DNA of 64,000 nt. Origin: Strongylocentrotus droebachiensis (lineage: Eukaryota; Echinodermata; Echinoidea; Camarodonta; Strongylocentrotidae). Below the pieces are notes generated by a model that was not told the DNA's origin, ran no database searches, and saw only the letters and a list, made by a program, of their open reading frames with translations. This document shows positions 1 through 11,478 of this stretch, piece after piece (the first letter of the stretch is position 1; every line of letters starts with the position of its first letter). The translations under genes were made by a program, and so were the position numbers. The stretch covers positions 42,031 through 106,030 of the forward strand of contig JAVYIG010007175.1 in assembly GCA_035222895.1 (NCBI GenBank). Reading direction: 5' to 3'.

Positions 1-116
1 CAGTGTGTCTCTTTCTCTCAATAACCTTTCCTCAGTTCTATCTATTCACTTATTGATGGTTTTTATTTATGAATATTGACTGAGAATCACTGCATGATAA
101 GCAGTGAAAATGCCAC

Positions 117-447
117 ATACACGCACCCACACACACACACACGCGCGCACGGTGTTGATTGGAAGCCATTTTCTTCTTCGTTTTCTTTTAAACGATAAAG
201 TCACGAAATGACAGTTTTGCAACTGCACCTATTTATTTTCGAGATTGAGAAAGCCGAGCAGAAATTCCACTCAGGAAACAAACTAATTAACACAAAAACT
301 CACGCTCAAACGCACACACAAGCGCGCACAGTGTTGCTTCAAAGCAACTTTCCCCTTCAGTGAAACCACTGAATGGCACTTTCGTACTCATTGAGTATGA
401 TACCCGCTAAACATTAGCTTGTCGAGATTGAGCCAAGCAGAAGCTCT
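117..447. repeat. Degenerate ~180-bp tandem duplication with CA/CG-rich starts
   Basis: Two related units (about 117-276 and 300-447) each open with a CA repeat passing into GCGCGCAC(A/G)GTGTTG, then an AAGC-rich part, and end with CGAGATTGAG...CAGAA. They lie upstream of the ARM-TIR-SAM gene. The rest of 1-1020 shows no gene or convincing promoter. Confidence 0.6.
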
Positions 448-1246
448 TTTCATCCAATGATTAACGTATTTTTTGCATGATGCAAGTCAATTTATTATAA
501 TTATTTGTTGCCTGCCTAGTGAAAAGGTCAGTCGCCATAGAAACGATCCACGCACAATTTCGATTCATCGTATACTATCTGTCCACGTCAATAGATCCGC
601 ACAGAATAGAGAATAACGAAAAGTAATTAGAGTGTAAAATAGAGAATTAAATAAGAGAACTCATCTTTTATATATCATAATATGTTTCAAATTCAGATAT
701 GATTAAAATGACCATTGAAATATCTGAAAAGGCATTTTTTAATAATAGCATTGAGGTTTCATTTTACTTGAACTGATGTAGTTTGCAGTCTTTATAATGT
801 AAGATGTCGATCCAATCTTGCATCGTAGGCCTATACAAGACATATACATTAAATAACATATAGGCGGCTAATGACGATGTCTGTCTGTACAAATAAACAT
901 TGTATCAATTATGCTATTTCCTCATTTAACAAGCTACGGTTTGTTGCATCCCCAATTTCATAAATATTTATTGAAATATGTTTAGATAATTATATTTCTT
1001 TCTTTTTTGTCTATTTGTCCACAGAATCTTAAGGAGCACACACTTAGATATAACTACCCACGCAGAAAGGAGCATTGTCACAACTCACGCAGAGGTCGTC
1101 CAAGTGTTGTTTTTTCCCAAGAATGAACAGAGCCCAGAATGCAATGACTCTTAAATCAAGTGGAGCATACGTACAGAGGTAATACAACTTTGAAGAGCAA
1201 AGGACCTATCGGCGCATCTTGAGGGACAGTAGCTACCAACCTCAAC

Positions 1247-2009
1247 ATGGGTAGCGGAACGAGTAAGCCGGTTACCACGACAACGAACTCTTCCCAGAAG
1301 GAAGAGGTCAAAGTTATTCCGAAGAAGGATCCCGATGTTAGGAGAAAGGTGGAGACGACGGCCTGGAGCCTGACAGTTCCAGGGGTCGACGGTGCCGCCG
1401 TCACTGATACGGAAGATGAACCCATGCACATCTATGACGCGGTCAACGGTGGTATCGGGAAGGAGGCGAAGGAGAAGGCCGACGATGACGGCAAAGACGA
1501 CGGCGATAAAGATGACTCGCTTTCGGAGGGGTCCACTTCTGAATACCTCATGACAATGGTAATTATCAGCTATTCCTTCTAATAATATTAATAATAATCT
1601 GGTTTTATATTACACTTAATTCTGAATACCGTCTCTAAGAGCTTTACAAATATCATTACTCCGGTCATCGGATTCTTCTGGTTCTACTTTTCGTTTTAAA
1701 AGAAGACACAAATAAAGATGCTCCTTAATGGTATGAATTCTATCTATCACGCCATGGGTAGGCCTACCTAACAATGTTTCTTTGTGTTGTTTTTTTCTGT
1801 TTCAGGGGCAGCCAGGCAGCAGCCGATCAGCAGAGAGTGATGAGGATCGGAATAAGAAGTTGAACGTTCTTCATCAGACCGGTAGCTATCACGAGTCGGA
1901 GTTCACCGATGCCAAATTCAAGGTGTTCAACGACTACCTGGTGTGGGCCACTGAGACCGGGAGCAGAGGCGAACGGGTTGTCATGCCTGACGATAACATG
2001 AAGATACAG
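1247..2009 (+). CDS. Coding exons 1-2: myristoylation-type N-terminus and charged linker
   Basis: Residues 1-172 of the ARM-TIR-SAM protein, from exons 1247-1558 and 1806-2009. The start fits the N-myristoyltransferase pattern: Gly2, Ser6 and Lys7. Residues ~10-115 are rich in T, K, D, E and S and look disordered. Structured sequence appears to begin near residue 120 with NVLHQTGSYHESEF. A tract ending in a good acceptor at 1021-1024 suggests that a 5' noncoding exon lies upstream and that this exon begins at about 1025. Confidence 0.8.
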
Positions 2010-2527
2010 GTGGGTGGAGATGGTGCACATCGTACTTGTTATCTATCCATCACAGCAGTGTCGTGGTCTAGTGGATACACCACCGGACTATACTAATAAT
2101 GATGATAATGATATTACATTTATAAAGCGCCTTATCATTAGATACAAAGCGCATACACAATATATTCTTACAAACAAAGAAAGAGAAAATTATCATACGA
2201 AGCTAACATTAATTAAAAACAGAGAGGAATATTACAAGAAATTAGAAAAAGATGCGTTTTCGGACACTGTTATGGATCAAATGCTCGGCGGTTCGAATCC
2301 CAGCCATCAGACGAATGTTCTTTCACCTTTTCATGCATTTCTCTTTCTCCCCCTCTCAATATCTCCCATCTTCTTGACTCCTCAACTGTTTTCTACTTAA
2401 CCTCTCTTTCGGTGTCAATGAGCGCAATCATTTTTCTTCATCTCCTCTCTTTTCTCTTTCTGTATAGCCTTCCCTTTCTCTCTATCTCTCTCTCTCTCTC
2501 TCCTTCTCTCTCTCTCTCTCTCTCTCT

Positions 2528-2564
<37 letters not shown>

Positions 2565-5500
2565 ATTCCCTTTCTCTTTCAATCTTTCGCTCTCCCTCCC
2601 TTTTTTTTTCAACCTTTAATCTCTGTCTGTCCTTCGGTTTGATATCTTACCCATAATGTTATTCGCTCCTCTTTCATATTTGATTGGCCTAGACATTCTA
2701 TGATGTGATGTTGATATGATGGACATCTTCATAACATAGTCATGTTGCTTGTCATTTCAAGAGAATCTTGCATTAATTTATTCAATATTGAAAAATCCTT
2801 GAGCTTTATCTCTTAGCCGCTTTCTATCTTCTGATGGTTCCATCAGGTCCATTGAATTCCATTTAACCCATTGGCTACTGAATTCACACATTGCCCATGG
2901 GTTTAATACCGGAACAACCCGGCTCCAGGGGGCAATTAGTTAAGAGATGCATTTTCCTTTTGTCTTCCCTATTGCAGCAAAAGCAAACGATACGGGATAC
3001 AATGGCCAAACTCCAGGAGGCCGAATCGTACACTGGTAATGAGGAACTCCACTGTCTTCTCGTCCTCTGTAAGATGAGTGATGTCCGACAGGAGGACTAC
3101 GTCGAGCTCGTCACTGAGCTCGGCTACACAAAACTCTTCATGAAGATATGGGATTCATTACACAAGGTCAACGTTAATGATCAGGTAGGTTTTATCTGAA
3201 TTTTTTGTGTTTTTTATATGCCTGATATTAAAGAGCGTTCGAATGAATGAGCAAGTAGCCTTTTGAAAAAAAGGTATAGTCTAAATCCTCTTGTAGCAAG
3301 TTTGAGCTAAAGAAATGAATGTGGGTCGAAAATCCGTACGCATTGTTATATCAGAAAGAATTGCTATCTTATTTGGATTCAATTTGTGAATTTGAGTAAT
3401 GTCATTGTTACAAGGTTGTCTTATTCCCAGTTTCTCCATATTTGATTTTTGTTGTTAGGGGTTCTATGATTCATGATCCTGCGAATATTTGCTTGCGATC
3501 AAGTTTCTGCCCTAACCGAATTCCTTACCCCATCCCTGGGTCAAACGATATACCCAAATTTAACACTAACAGTAGATATTACCTAAACCCAGTTGCAAAG
3601 TTAACACAATATTTTTGACGAAAAGGATCCCATAGCCTTTGACAGAACAATTACTGTTTTCATTGAACATATCCAATAGATCACAACTCTCGAGTATAAT
3701 TAGCCAGTTAAGTATTTAGTTCCCCTATTCCTGAGAATAAAATAATATTCATATTCATTATATCATATTTATTGTGTTTAACCTATGCAACCATTCCTGC
3801 ATTCAGCTTGCCAATCCAGCGACCTACCTTGCCATCAACATGCTGCTGGATGCGACGTCGGGCTTCACCGAGATCGGAAGCAACCTTTGTCGGGATATGG
3901 GCACCGAGTGCGTCGCCGCCTTGCTGCTCGTGCTATACGACAAGTTCTACGAGGTCGATGAACTTAATATGGACAGCAAGAAGCTGAGGTGGATGTCGAG
4001 GAGGGAGTTCCTCAAGAGAGTCCTCACTGTCCTCTACCACTGTATCAGGTGAGAAAATGACCCTTCTTCGTCTAGGATCACTACAGAGTAGTACAGGACC
4101 TACGATCTAGCCTTGAGGTTCAACCTTTCCAGCTGATAAATCTTCTTCTAGGATCACAAGAACGGCATCCGTCCCGTACAGGGCCTACGATGTTAAACGT
4201 TCCAGATCTTCTAAAGCAGTGTACTGTTAACGGCTTCTTGTTTCTTGGACTTGAAAATGAATCTTTTAGTTTGTGTTTCTAGAAATGAAATTAAAACACA
4301 ATGAATAAAGCTCGAAATAGACACTCTTCATTTGAAATCCACTTTTCAGTCGTAAACTGAACCATGTAAATCTCGTAACTTTCACCGCTTTTAATGAAAC
4401 ATCAGGAACATCACAATAAAATGAAATAAAATCAGATTGACTGATATTATTTTTTTTAAAATCATAAATCCGTTGATTTGTTCCCTTCCCTCTCTTCATT
4501 CAGACATTACATGGATAATAAGGAAATATTTCGTGAGCACCACGCTTCTCTGCTTCTCAAACCCTACCTGAAATGCCGCTTCCTCATCCTGCGTGTCAAG
4601 GTAAGCCAAATTCACCAAGGTTTCCATGACATTTTCGATTCAATAGCCAAAGTTCATTATGCAATACATTCGTTGCAATTATCGCCTGATAAGTTTTCAA
4701 TTACTACAACTGTTATCTCCTATTTACTTTTTCGTATTAAAATTCATTGGATTTGCTTTCCTAAACCATCTCAAGTTACCTTAGAACTAATGAAGATATG
4801 ACAAACATATTTTAAATTGACAAAAGCGCATAACATCCAGAGTGATCCCAAAATAATTTATGATACTCATTTCAAGAGTGTACTTTGGCGGATCCAGGAA
4901 TTTTCGCTAGCAGATGGAGAGGACACAAGCCCGAAAAGAATGAGTTAAAACATTTTAAAGTGCATTTGAGTGTCGACACCTATTGATGGTGGCACAATTA
5001 AGTCTGCATTAAGTTTAGATTTGTAACCTTACATAAATTCAATTATTTATTTATTTTTCCTCTCTGGGGTCTAACAACCTAACAGTAAAGGCCAATTCAT
5101 TTCCAACTGACATCAGGTGACTCCCATTAACAGAAGCTACCAGCATGATAAAAAATGTGTGCAATAAATTGATGCGTCATCCAAACCTTTCCCCCAGGAA
5201 ATACAGAATGTTCTTTAGATGCTTGGACGTTATCAGGACTTTTTATTGAATGTGTTGAGAACGTTTTTGATTTGCTAGGTCTTTCATCTTTGGTTTATCA
5301 TGATTTGGTTCTAATACTAATACCTAATCCTGATTTCTGCTTCATTCTAGGCAATATTCACCTTAGCTTTCATTGTAACGGAGGACGAGAATGCTCATCT
5401 GAATACGACCAACACAAACATCGACTTTATCATTAAGATCTTGAGCAAAGCTCTGAGTGAACCCAACCATTATTCCGCACACTACAACTTCTCCGCCAGT

Positions 5501-8500
5501 CAGGTGGCCGATGCCATGAAATATCTCGCCGCGTATGACGACAACAAGGTACGATATCATTTACTCTTTTCATTTTCAGTTAATTGGAAACGTTTATCAG
5601 GTATAATCATTAGTTTGGAAAGTCCATTTTTTGCTGAAAATAACACACTATCCATTTTAAAAGTTGTCACATTTAGTTGAGACAAGGAATGTTAACAAGG
5701 AAAAATGTGCTCCTGGAACATACAAATTGGCATTTTTTGAAAGGTTCAAAATATCTGTTGTTCGATACAACTAGCAATTTCGAATTTCGACATTAACCAT
5801 TTTCCACGTTCAATTTGTTGAGATACATGGCCTTTTATTTGAAGAATCGAGCGAACGAAAGTTAATGAAGACAAAATGTGATCCTTAAATCATTCCAGTC
5901 ACGGCTGAAAGGGTAACATGATAGTTGACCTCATCTTTGTTCCTCTACAGGTCAAATTTGTCGCATCCGGGGCTCTTTCTCGCATCGTCTCCATGCTCCA
6001 GGATGTAAACCCGATGGAGGAACAGAAGAGTGCCATGGATGCCCTCTGGACCCTGTCCTTTCACCCGACAAACAAGAAAGCTATCCAGGAGGAAAAAGGA
6101 TGCTTAGAAAGTAAGTACAGGGAGGCGTTTCACAAAACATGTCATCAGTGACAAAGGACAGTTTTTGTTATAAGCTACTGAAATCCTTGCTTCTGATTGG
6201 GTATCACCAGATTTGTCACTGATTTTTTTTTTTTCTTCATTTGTCATTGAAAAAAGGCTTTGTAAAACCGTCTTAATTCCAAGATCTTTGCTTCGAATCG
6301 AGGCACTCGGACAAAAGAAAACTAATGATCTTGAAATCATCTAACTGACAAATGCTTCTACCTTGTAGTTTGTTTTCAGATATAGGAATTATGATAGCAT
6401 TGTGTCCGTTCCTAATGACTTTCCCTGTTGTTCCTCTCTTGTGTTTTTAGTTGTCCGTCGATGTAAGATGGCAGAACAACTATCCCGGTCTTCTACAGCC
6501 GTCCTGTGGAATGTAGGCGAGGAGACACACGCTACACTCACAAAGAAGGTAGGACCTTTAATAGGAATCGATCTTGCAATAAAAAAGGGGTTTTTGCTTT
6601 GGCAAACATTGTTGACACTCTGCACAATCAAGTAAACATTAACACCTTTTCATTTTTCCATTTCTGCATGACTTACATCGGAAGGAATTATTTTCAATTT
6701 TAGTGCCATCAGAATCGAAAATAAAATTATGGGTGTTTTTTTCCATTGGTAATTGATGAATTACAAACCAATAAATTTATTTCACTTGTACATGTTTGTT
6801 ATATGTTGTCAGAATGTCAGTACTACAATCACACATATGTCATGTATCAACATACTATCGTTTTGTTTGATTTTTCTTTTATCATTAGTCGAAGGACTCA
6901 TCCCGCAAACCCAAGCCCGATGACCGCGGAGCATCGCCGTCGAAATCCCACGGAGAGAAGGCCAAGGATGACAATATTGCCCGCTATGCCGTTGAAACCA
7001 TCGATGATAGCATCTACGTAGGGAATGATGATGATGATAATGACGAGGAGGAAGAAATCAGTACTAATCACGTGATGCTCAGCTACCAATGGGATGTCCA
7101 AAAACAGATCCTCAAGGTCAAGGAACTTTTACAAGCTGACGGCTACAAGGTCTGGATGGATGTCGACCAAATGGGTAAATTAGTACAGAATTAAACTTTG
7201 ATATTTTTTGCTATGACGTAAGTCATCTATGAATATTAAAGGATAAGTCCACTAGAAAAACAATTGTTTTTAATAAATGCCGAAAAAAGAGAGAAACAGA
7301 GCAAAACAAATAAGGAAGTTGTGATTTTGTTTTGAAGTATAAAAGAACTATGGAACTTTTTTATTAGGTATCCGATTTTGCTCAAACTTTTTTTGGATTA
7401 GTTTTTCTGATTTTTCTGCTTCTATTGAAGGTAATTTATTTTTGGAGTGGACTTCCCCTTTAAATATAATATCGATTTTGTGAACAGATGATAAATAATA
7501 TATGAGCTTTCTTTTTTATTTCCATGTAACACACTATCGTAGTATCGATGCCACGTGGAAAGGACTACTCTTGAAATTAGCCTTATGCTCCAAAATATAA
7601 TTTACGATATTTGTGTGCAGTGTATTTTACCTTATTCAAATAATTCACCTCTCTTTCCGATAATTCCAAACCTCTACATGCACCATTAATCTTATTTCTT
7701 ATGAATTTCTGGATTTGGTTTTCTCAATAAGCGTTATCTCTCTATACAGTGCGTCCCAGAAAAAACGAAACCGAGAAGTATTGATGTTTTATCATAACTT
7801 AATCACAACCATAATTAATGAATGATACATATTTGGAAAGCTTAGAGTCTCCTCTTTCAGTTGATACTACTCCGATGATGCATATTTCACGCATGAGTGA
7901 TTAAAAGCAATTTGAAGGAAGGAAACCAAAAAGACATTTGGCGGGCGGTATCTGAATTTCGAAGAAAAATTCACATTTCTAGAAAGTTGAGTTTCTGCCC
8001 TTTCATATGACACATCGGAGTAGTATCAACTGAAAGAGGAGACTCTAAGCTTTCCAAATATGTATCATTCATTAATTATGGTTGTGATTAAGTTATGATA
8101 AAACATCAATACTTCTCGGTTTCGTTTTTTCTGGGACGCACTGTATAAATACATGAGTTTATTTCCTGTAAATCAGACGATATATGGAAGGAAAAAAATC
8201 GCTTTCCAAGTGATGCAGCAAACAGTGGAACTTGTGCCAGTGTATCTACTTTTGCAACATGATGTTTTATGTTTTGCTTGTGTTTTTCTCACTTCCCCAT
8301 GCTCACTTATCCTAAGACTTACGAAAAGTATATTGTATTCGTTTTCAGGTGGGTCCACCCTAGAGGCTATGGCGTCAGCTGTGGAGAATGCAATGGTCGT
8401 ACTCATCTGCTTCTCAGAGAAATATAAGAACAGCCCTGCATGTAGAACAGGTAGGCATACTGATAAGATACTAGATAGAGTAAACAACTGAATTGTTCAT

Positions 8501-9862
8501 ACCCTTACTAAGTTTTGTAATTTTTTTGAGTATGCGAAAAATTGATTAGTCCTGATTGACGTTTCTTGACGTTTCTTTAAAGCGTATCTGCCATAGTTTA
8601 CAGGAGGGATTAGACTGCCCTGCAAGGTCACTGGACAGGTGGTTATCTCATCAACTCAGCTCTCAGTTAACATAAGAAAAAGAGGATCATGGGGGACCAA
8701 TGGTCACCGATTAGGCATGGTTTGTTATATAGAGGGCGCAAGTAGCTACAAGTAGTGTAGTGGGCCTTTAATTCCTGAACTTTTTCTTTTATTATTGTCA
8801 TCTCGCCCTACAGAGGCTGAGTACACTTTTAAGCTCAACAAGGCCATCGTCCCACTCCAGATGCAGCAGAACTACAAACCCGACGGCTGGCTCGGGATCA
8901 TGATCGGCACCAAGTTTTACATACAGATGTCGACCATGGACGAGGTCATCAGCAACGTCGACAGGCTCAAGAGGGAGTTGGCCGGCCGTGGTCGTTTGCC
9001 GACGATGTCGTTGTCGACCAGACTGCCGTCTATTTCTTCCAGTAAGTTCAGCATAGTTGTTCGCTGTTACAATCCCCTGGGTGAAACAGAGGATGATCTG
9101 TTATATTTTGGGATAAATGAAATGGATGGGTATAGGGGTAGTCAGGTGATTGCGGAGAAAGAGAGAGAGATAGGGAAATCGAGATGTGAATAGAGGTATA
9201 ATTATAAAGATGAACAGAGAAAAGGCAGACTGGCAGAGACGGTGTGTGTGTTTGTGCCAGAAACCAAGGGAGAAAAGGAAGGCAAAGTCTATACAGTGCT
9301 GGTATACAGATATAACGATGAGTATATACTCAGGTAGACGTAGGAGAGATACTTGTAAGATAGAATGGGAGAGTGGAAAGACATTTCTGAGAGCATAGGA
9401 ATTGAAGAGAGATGAAAAATGGCAGAGAGTGATTTTTTTTAAAGACAGGTGGAACTGTATTTATTTAGCAGTTTCATGGCCGGTACGGTGTGAAATGGTC
9501 ATACTAGAAATATCCTTTCTTTGCTCATTAATGATGCATTCCTGTACCTTTTCACAGGTGATGGCGCCGTGGTAGCTCAAAGCAAATTCAAACGTAACGA
9601 CTCGAAGCGGCAGTCACGACGGGAAGCTGCCAAGAACGTCGCCAGCTGGACGAACGACGAAGTGAACTCGTGGTTGACGCGGAACGGTCTCCCGGAGCTC
9701 AAGAATCGTTTCCAGGGCTACGATGGCGAGGGTATCATGGGCCTGAAGACGATTGCCAACGACGCGCCCGAGTTCTTCTACAAGGAGGTCAAGACCGAGT
9801 TGGGTCTCAAGTCCCTGAGGGAGATCATCCGCTTCAAGCAGGCTTTGGATGATATCTTGTGA
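1247..9862 (+). CDS. ARM-like/TIR/SAM protein, SARM1-related domain set (12 coding exons, 812 aa)
   Basis: Coding exons: 1247-1558, 1806-2009, 2978-3184, 3807-4048, 4504-4600, 5351-5548, 5951-6110, 6451-6548, 6889-7174, 8349-8450, 8814-9041, 9558-9862. All junctions are GT-AG, phases agree, and the sum is 2439 nt including TGA. The chosen ATG begins MGSGTSK, a myristoylation-type start, followed by a charged disordered segment. Residues ~105-505 are helix-rich with an ARM-like stretch (exon 5951-6110); 507-565 form a linker with a DDDDNDEEEE run; ~566-690 are a TIR domain; ~738-812 are a SAM domain. SARM1 uses ARM-SAM-SAM-TIR to hydrolyse NAD+; here TIR precedes a single SAM. Family knowledge suggests an NAD+-consuming or adaptor role in innate immunity or cell death, near membranes if myristoylated. 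Activity is inferred. The ARM call is the weakest part; an exact symbol is not recognised. Confidence 0.88.
2090..2310 (+). repeat. Possible SINE-like retroposon remnant in intron 2
   Basis: TTTATAAAGCGC near 2118 and a tRNA B-box-like GGTTCGAATCCC near 2290 occur in the same stretch. TATAAAGCGC-type sequence also occurs near 58650. No complete A box or target duplication was found, so this is tentative. Confidence 0.35.
2479..2562. repeat. (CT)n microsatellite
   Basis: Almost uninterrupted CT dinucleotides in intron 2 of the ARM-TIR-SAM gene. Open frames across it in either direction are low-complexity artefacts. Confidence 0.95.
2978..6548 (+). CDS. Coding exons 3-8: helical ARM-like region
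   Basis: Residues 173-506, from exons 2978-3184, 3807-4048, 4504-4600, 5351-5548, 5951-6110 and 6451-6548. Leucine-rich amphipathic helices dominate. The clearest ARM-like unit is in 5951-6110: VASGALSRIVSML, then a helix ending ALWTLSFHPTNKKAI, matching the usual loss-of-element plus WxLS pattern; AVLWNVGEET follows in the next exon. By analogy with SARM1 this part would sense a ligand and restrain the TIR domain, but no ligand-binding residues can be assigned by eye. Confidence 0.72.
6889..9041 (+). CDS. Coding exons 9-11: acidic linker and TIR domain
   Basis: Exons 6889-7174, 8349-8450 and 8814-9041. The TIR domain starts near residue 567 with HVMLSYQWD (strand A, box 1), continues through GYKVWMDVDQMGGST (strand B and BB loop, ~592-605) and VVLICFSEKY (strand C), then CRTEAEYTF, then AIVPLQM (strand D). 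Glu636, encoded across the exon 10/11 junction, lies 11 residues before the IVP strand, the same spacing as the catalytic glutamate of SARM1. A basic/serine tail follows the domain. The short form and box style resemble bacterial-type and SARM TIR domains more than Toll/IL-1R receptors. Confidence 0.88.
7236..7463. mobile_element. Short TTAA-ended MITE in intron 9
   Basis: The left end is TTAAAGGATAAGTCCACT; the right end reads as its inverted partner, AGTGGACTTCCCCTTTAA. At 228 bp it is non-coding. TTAA at both outer ends suggests piggyBac-type target use, an inference from family habit. Confidence 0.75.
7745..8145. mobile_element. Tc1/mariner-type foldback MITE in intron 9
   Basis: Ends are CAGTGCGTCCCAGAAAAAAC at 7747 and its reverse complement finishing at 8143, flanked by TA at 7745-7746 and 8144-8145. 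The inverted arms are ~130 bp and near perfect. The CAGT start and TA target duplication are typical of Tc1/mariner derivatives. There is no transposase. Confidence 0.92.
8577..8771. mobile_element. ~195-bp TTAA-ended repeat, copy 1
   Basis: Same family as 23331-23525 (same orientation, very similar) and 32918-33116 (inverted, more diverged). It starts TTAAAGCGTATCTGCCATAG and ends GTGGGCCTTTAA. It lies in intron 10 of the ARM-TIR-SAM gene and ends about 40 bp before exon 11. Confidence 0.85.
9558..9862 (+). CDS. Last coding exon: C-terminal SAM domain
   Basis: Residues 712-812. A basic spacer (KRNDSKRQSRREAAK) leads into a SAM fold: ASWTNDEVNSWLTRNGL, then LKNRFQGYDGEGIMGLKTI, and a final long helix SLREIIRFKQALDDIL ending at the TGA at 9860-9862. 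SAM domains oligomerise; in SARM1 tandem SAMs build the octamer that activates TIR. Here one SAM would have to do this, or recruit a partner. Confidence 0.85.
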
Positions 9863-10110
9863 AGGAAACCAGGGTCGAGAGCCATTGCACCGATATCTTT
9901 ACTGCTATTGCGTGTGTGGTACGAGTTAAGCTTCGTGATGCATTTGAAGCCTTGTGGTACATGTTGAAGCCTTGTGGTACCTGTAGAAGCCTTGTGGTAC
10001 CTGTTGAAGCCTTGTGGTACCTGTTGAATTCCTGTGGTGCCTGTTGAAGCATTGTAGTACGTGTTGTAGCTTTGTGGTGCTATAGATGCTGATATTTTTT
10101 TAGACCACAC
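9863..10110 (+). repeat. 3' UTR with seven 20-bp tandem repeats
   Basis: Starting at 9946, seven units of exactly 20 bp, consensus GAAGCCTTGTGGTACCTGTT, run to about 10083. Units 1-4 are nearly identical; units 5-7 have drifted. They begin about 85 bp after the stop codon of the ARM-TIR-SAM gene and so probably lie in its 3' UTR. No clear AATAAA was found nearby, so the transcript end is not placed. Confidence 0.85.
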
Positions 10111-10938
10111 GTCTCACACAATGGTTGGCAAAGACACTTATGGTCACAAGGTACACGAGGTTGGCGAGACAATCCCGTCCTACAATCCTGAAAAAACAGA
10201 TCGAATTTGTGTCTCTTCTTGCAAACTTTCTTGTAAGGGAAGAGTAAGTGGTAGGCTGTCTTCATCTCTTGTACTTGAAGTAAACAATTAACTGTTGACC
10301 AGGTGTTGGAACTGTTGTAACGAAAAGGGCCATGATCGCTGCATATGTTTTTCACCGAGAAGGTTGCAAACTTCGCTACACATTGGTGTTGAATACGAAT
10401 CTTTGGATGTGTACTCGGTGCAATCGTGGTAGTCCAATGCAGGTTTAAAATATGAGAAATCGATGACATGGCTTAATCTAGAAGTTGCATGACGATAAGC
10501 TACTCGCTACTGTACGTATCTGAGATTTCGGAGTAGGTCCATGGTCTGAGACTATAGGTATCAAGATGTAGATGATATTGGTTCTCAAACGTTACGAATT
10601 TTCAAGACAAAAGGTGAAACTGTTTACGTGTTACAATCCTTTCCTAGATTTTCACCTTGAGTTTGTCTACAAGTGTCATGTTGTAGGTTGGCATTATGTA
10701 GTCATGAAGGAGGAAATGACGTCATAATTGGGCAACTGTCAATTTTAGATCGCCTTGATGCTCATTCTTTAAAACTGAATTGCAAAGTATGATGTTTTGC
10801 CAGGGACTAGACTGGTGTGTTCGGATGAGGGGGCAACCTTAATATAGAATGATAATTATGACAGAAATTGTCACATGAGTTCTTACCTAGTAAGTGGTAA
10901 GTCTAGAATGTTGCGACTGTGATTAAAGATTAGGAGCC

Positions 10939-11478
10939 TTAAAGGTACTATGTCCCATTTGCAGGCCAAAAAAATGAAAAAGTTAAATTCCAACTGCATT
11001 TGAAAGATAATACTAATTTAGAACTTCCCTAAAAAAGGTGGGGCTTAAAAATGTCTTCAAGTGGGAAAATAACGACTATTAGTTGTCAAATCGACTTTAG
11101 GGCTATAGAGCCCAAAAGTAATAGTCTTGATTTTCAGACAATTGTACCGAATGGTCATACGTTTTATGCTGCGCAAAGATTCAATCAGTTTAATCTTGGC
11201 CATCACAAGAAGTGGGTTATTGATGTAGACAAATGCTCATGTACCCTTTACAACTCTTTTCATGTATGTTATTACCAAAGAAGAAAAAAAGCCAGTCAGT
11301 CACTCAATAGTGTCTGACAGTGAAGTCTAGCAAGTAAACGGGTTTCCTTGCATAATTTGAATATGAGGACACTGCTAACGTTTAAATTTCACAGATAGGA
11401 CATACATGACATATTCATAATTCCTGCAAAGTTCTACAGAATTCGAGGTTGGCTGCAAAAGGGACATAGTACCTTTAA
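10939..11478. mobile_element. 540-bp TTAA-ended MITE, copy 1
   Basis: Inverted ends are TTAAAGGTACTATGTCCC and GGGACATAGTACCTTTAA. It is almost identical over its full length to 52959-53497. Both copies keep a short open frame of about 88-94 codons, but the similarity extends equally beyond the frame, so it is not evidence of a protein. Confidence 0.92.

Noticed and set aside
11051-11317. Short conserved protein shared with 53065-53349
   Set aside because: Both frames lie inside two copies of one MITE whose similarity is equally high outside the frame, so conservation reflects recent duplication.
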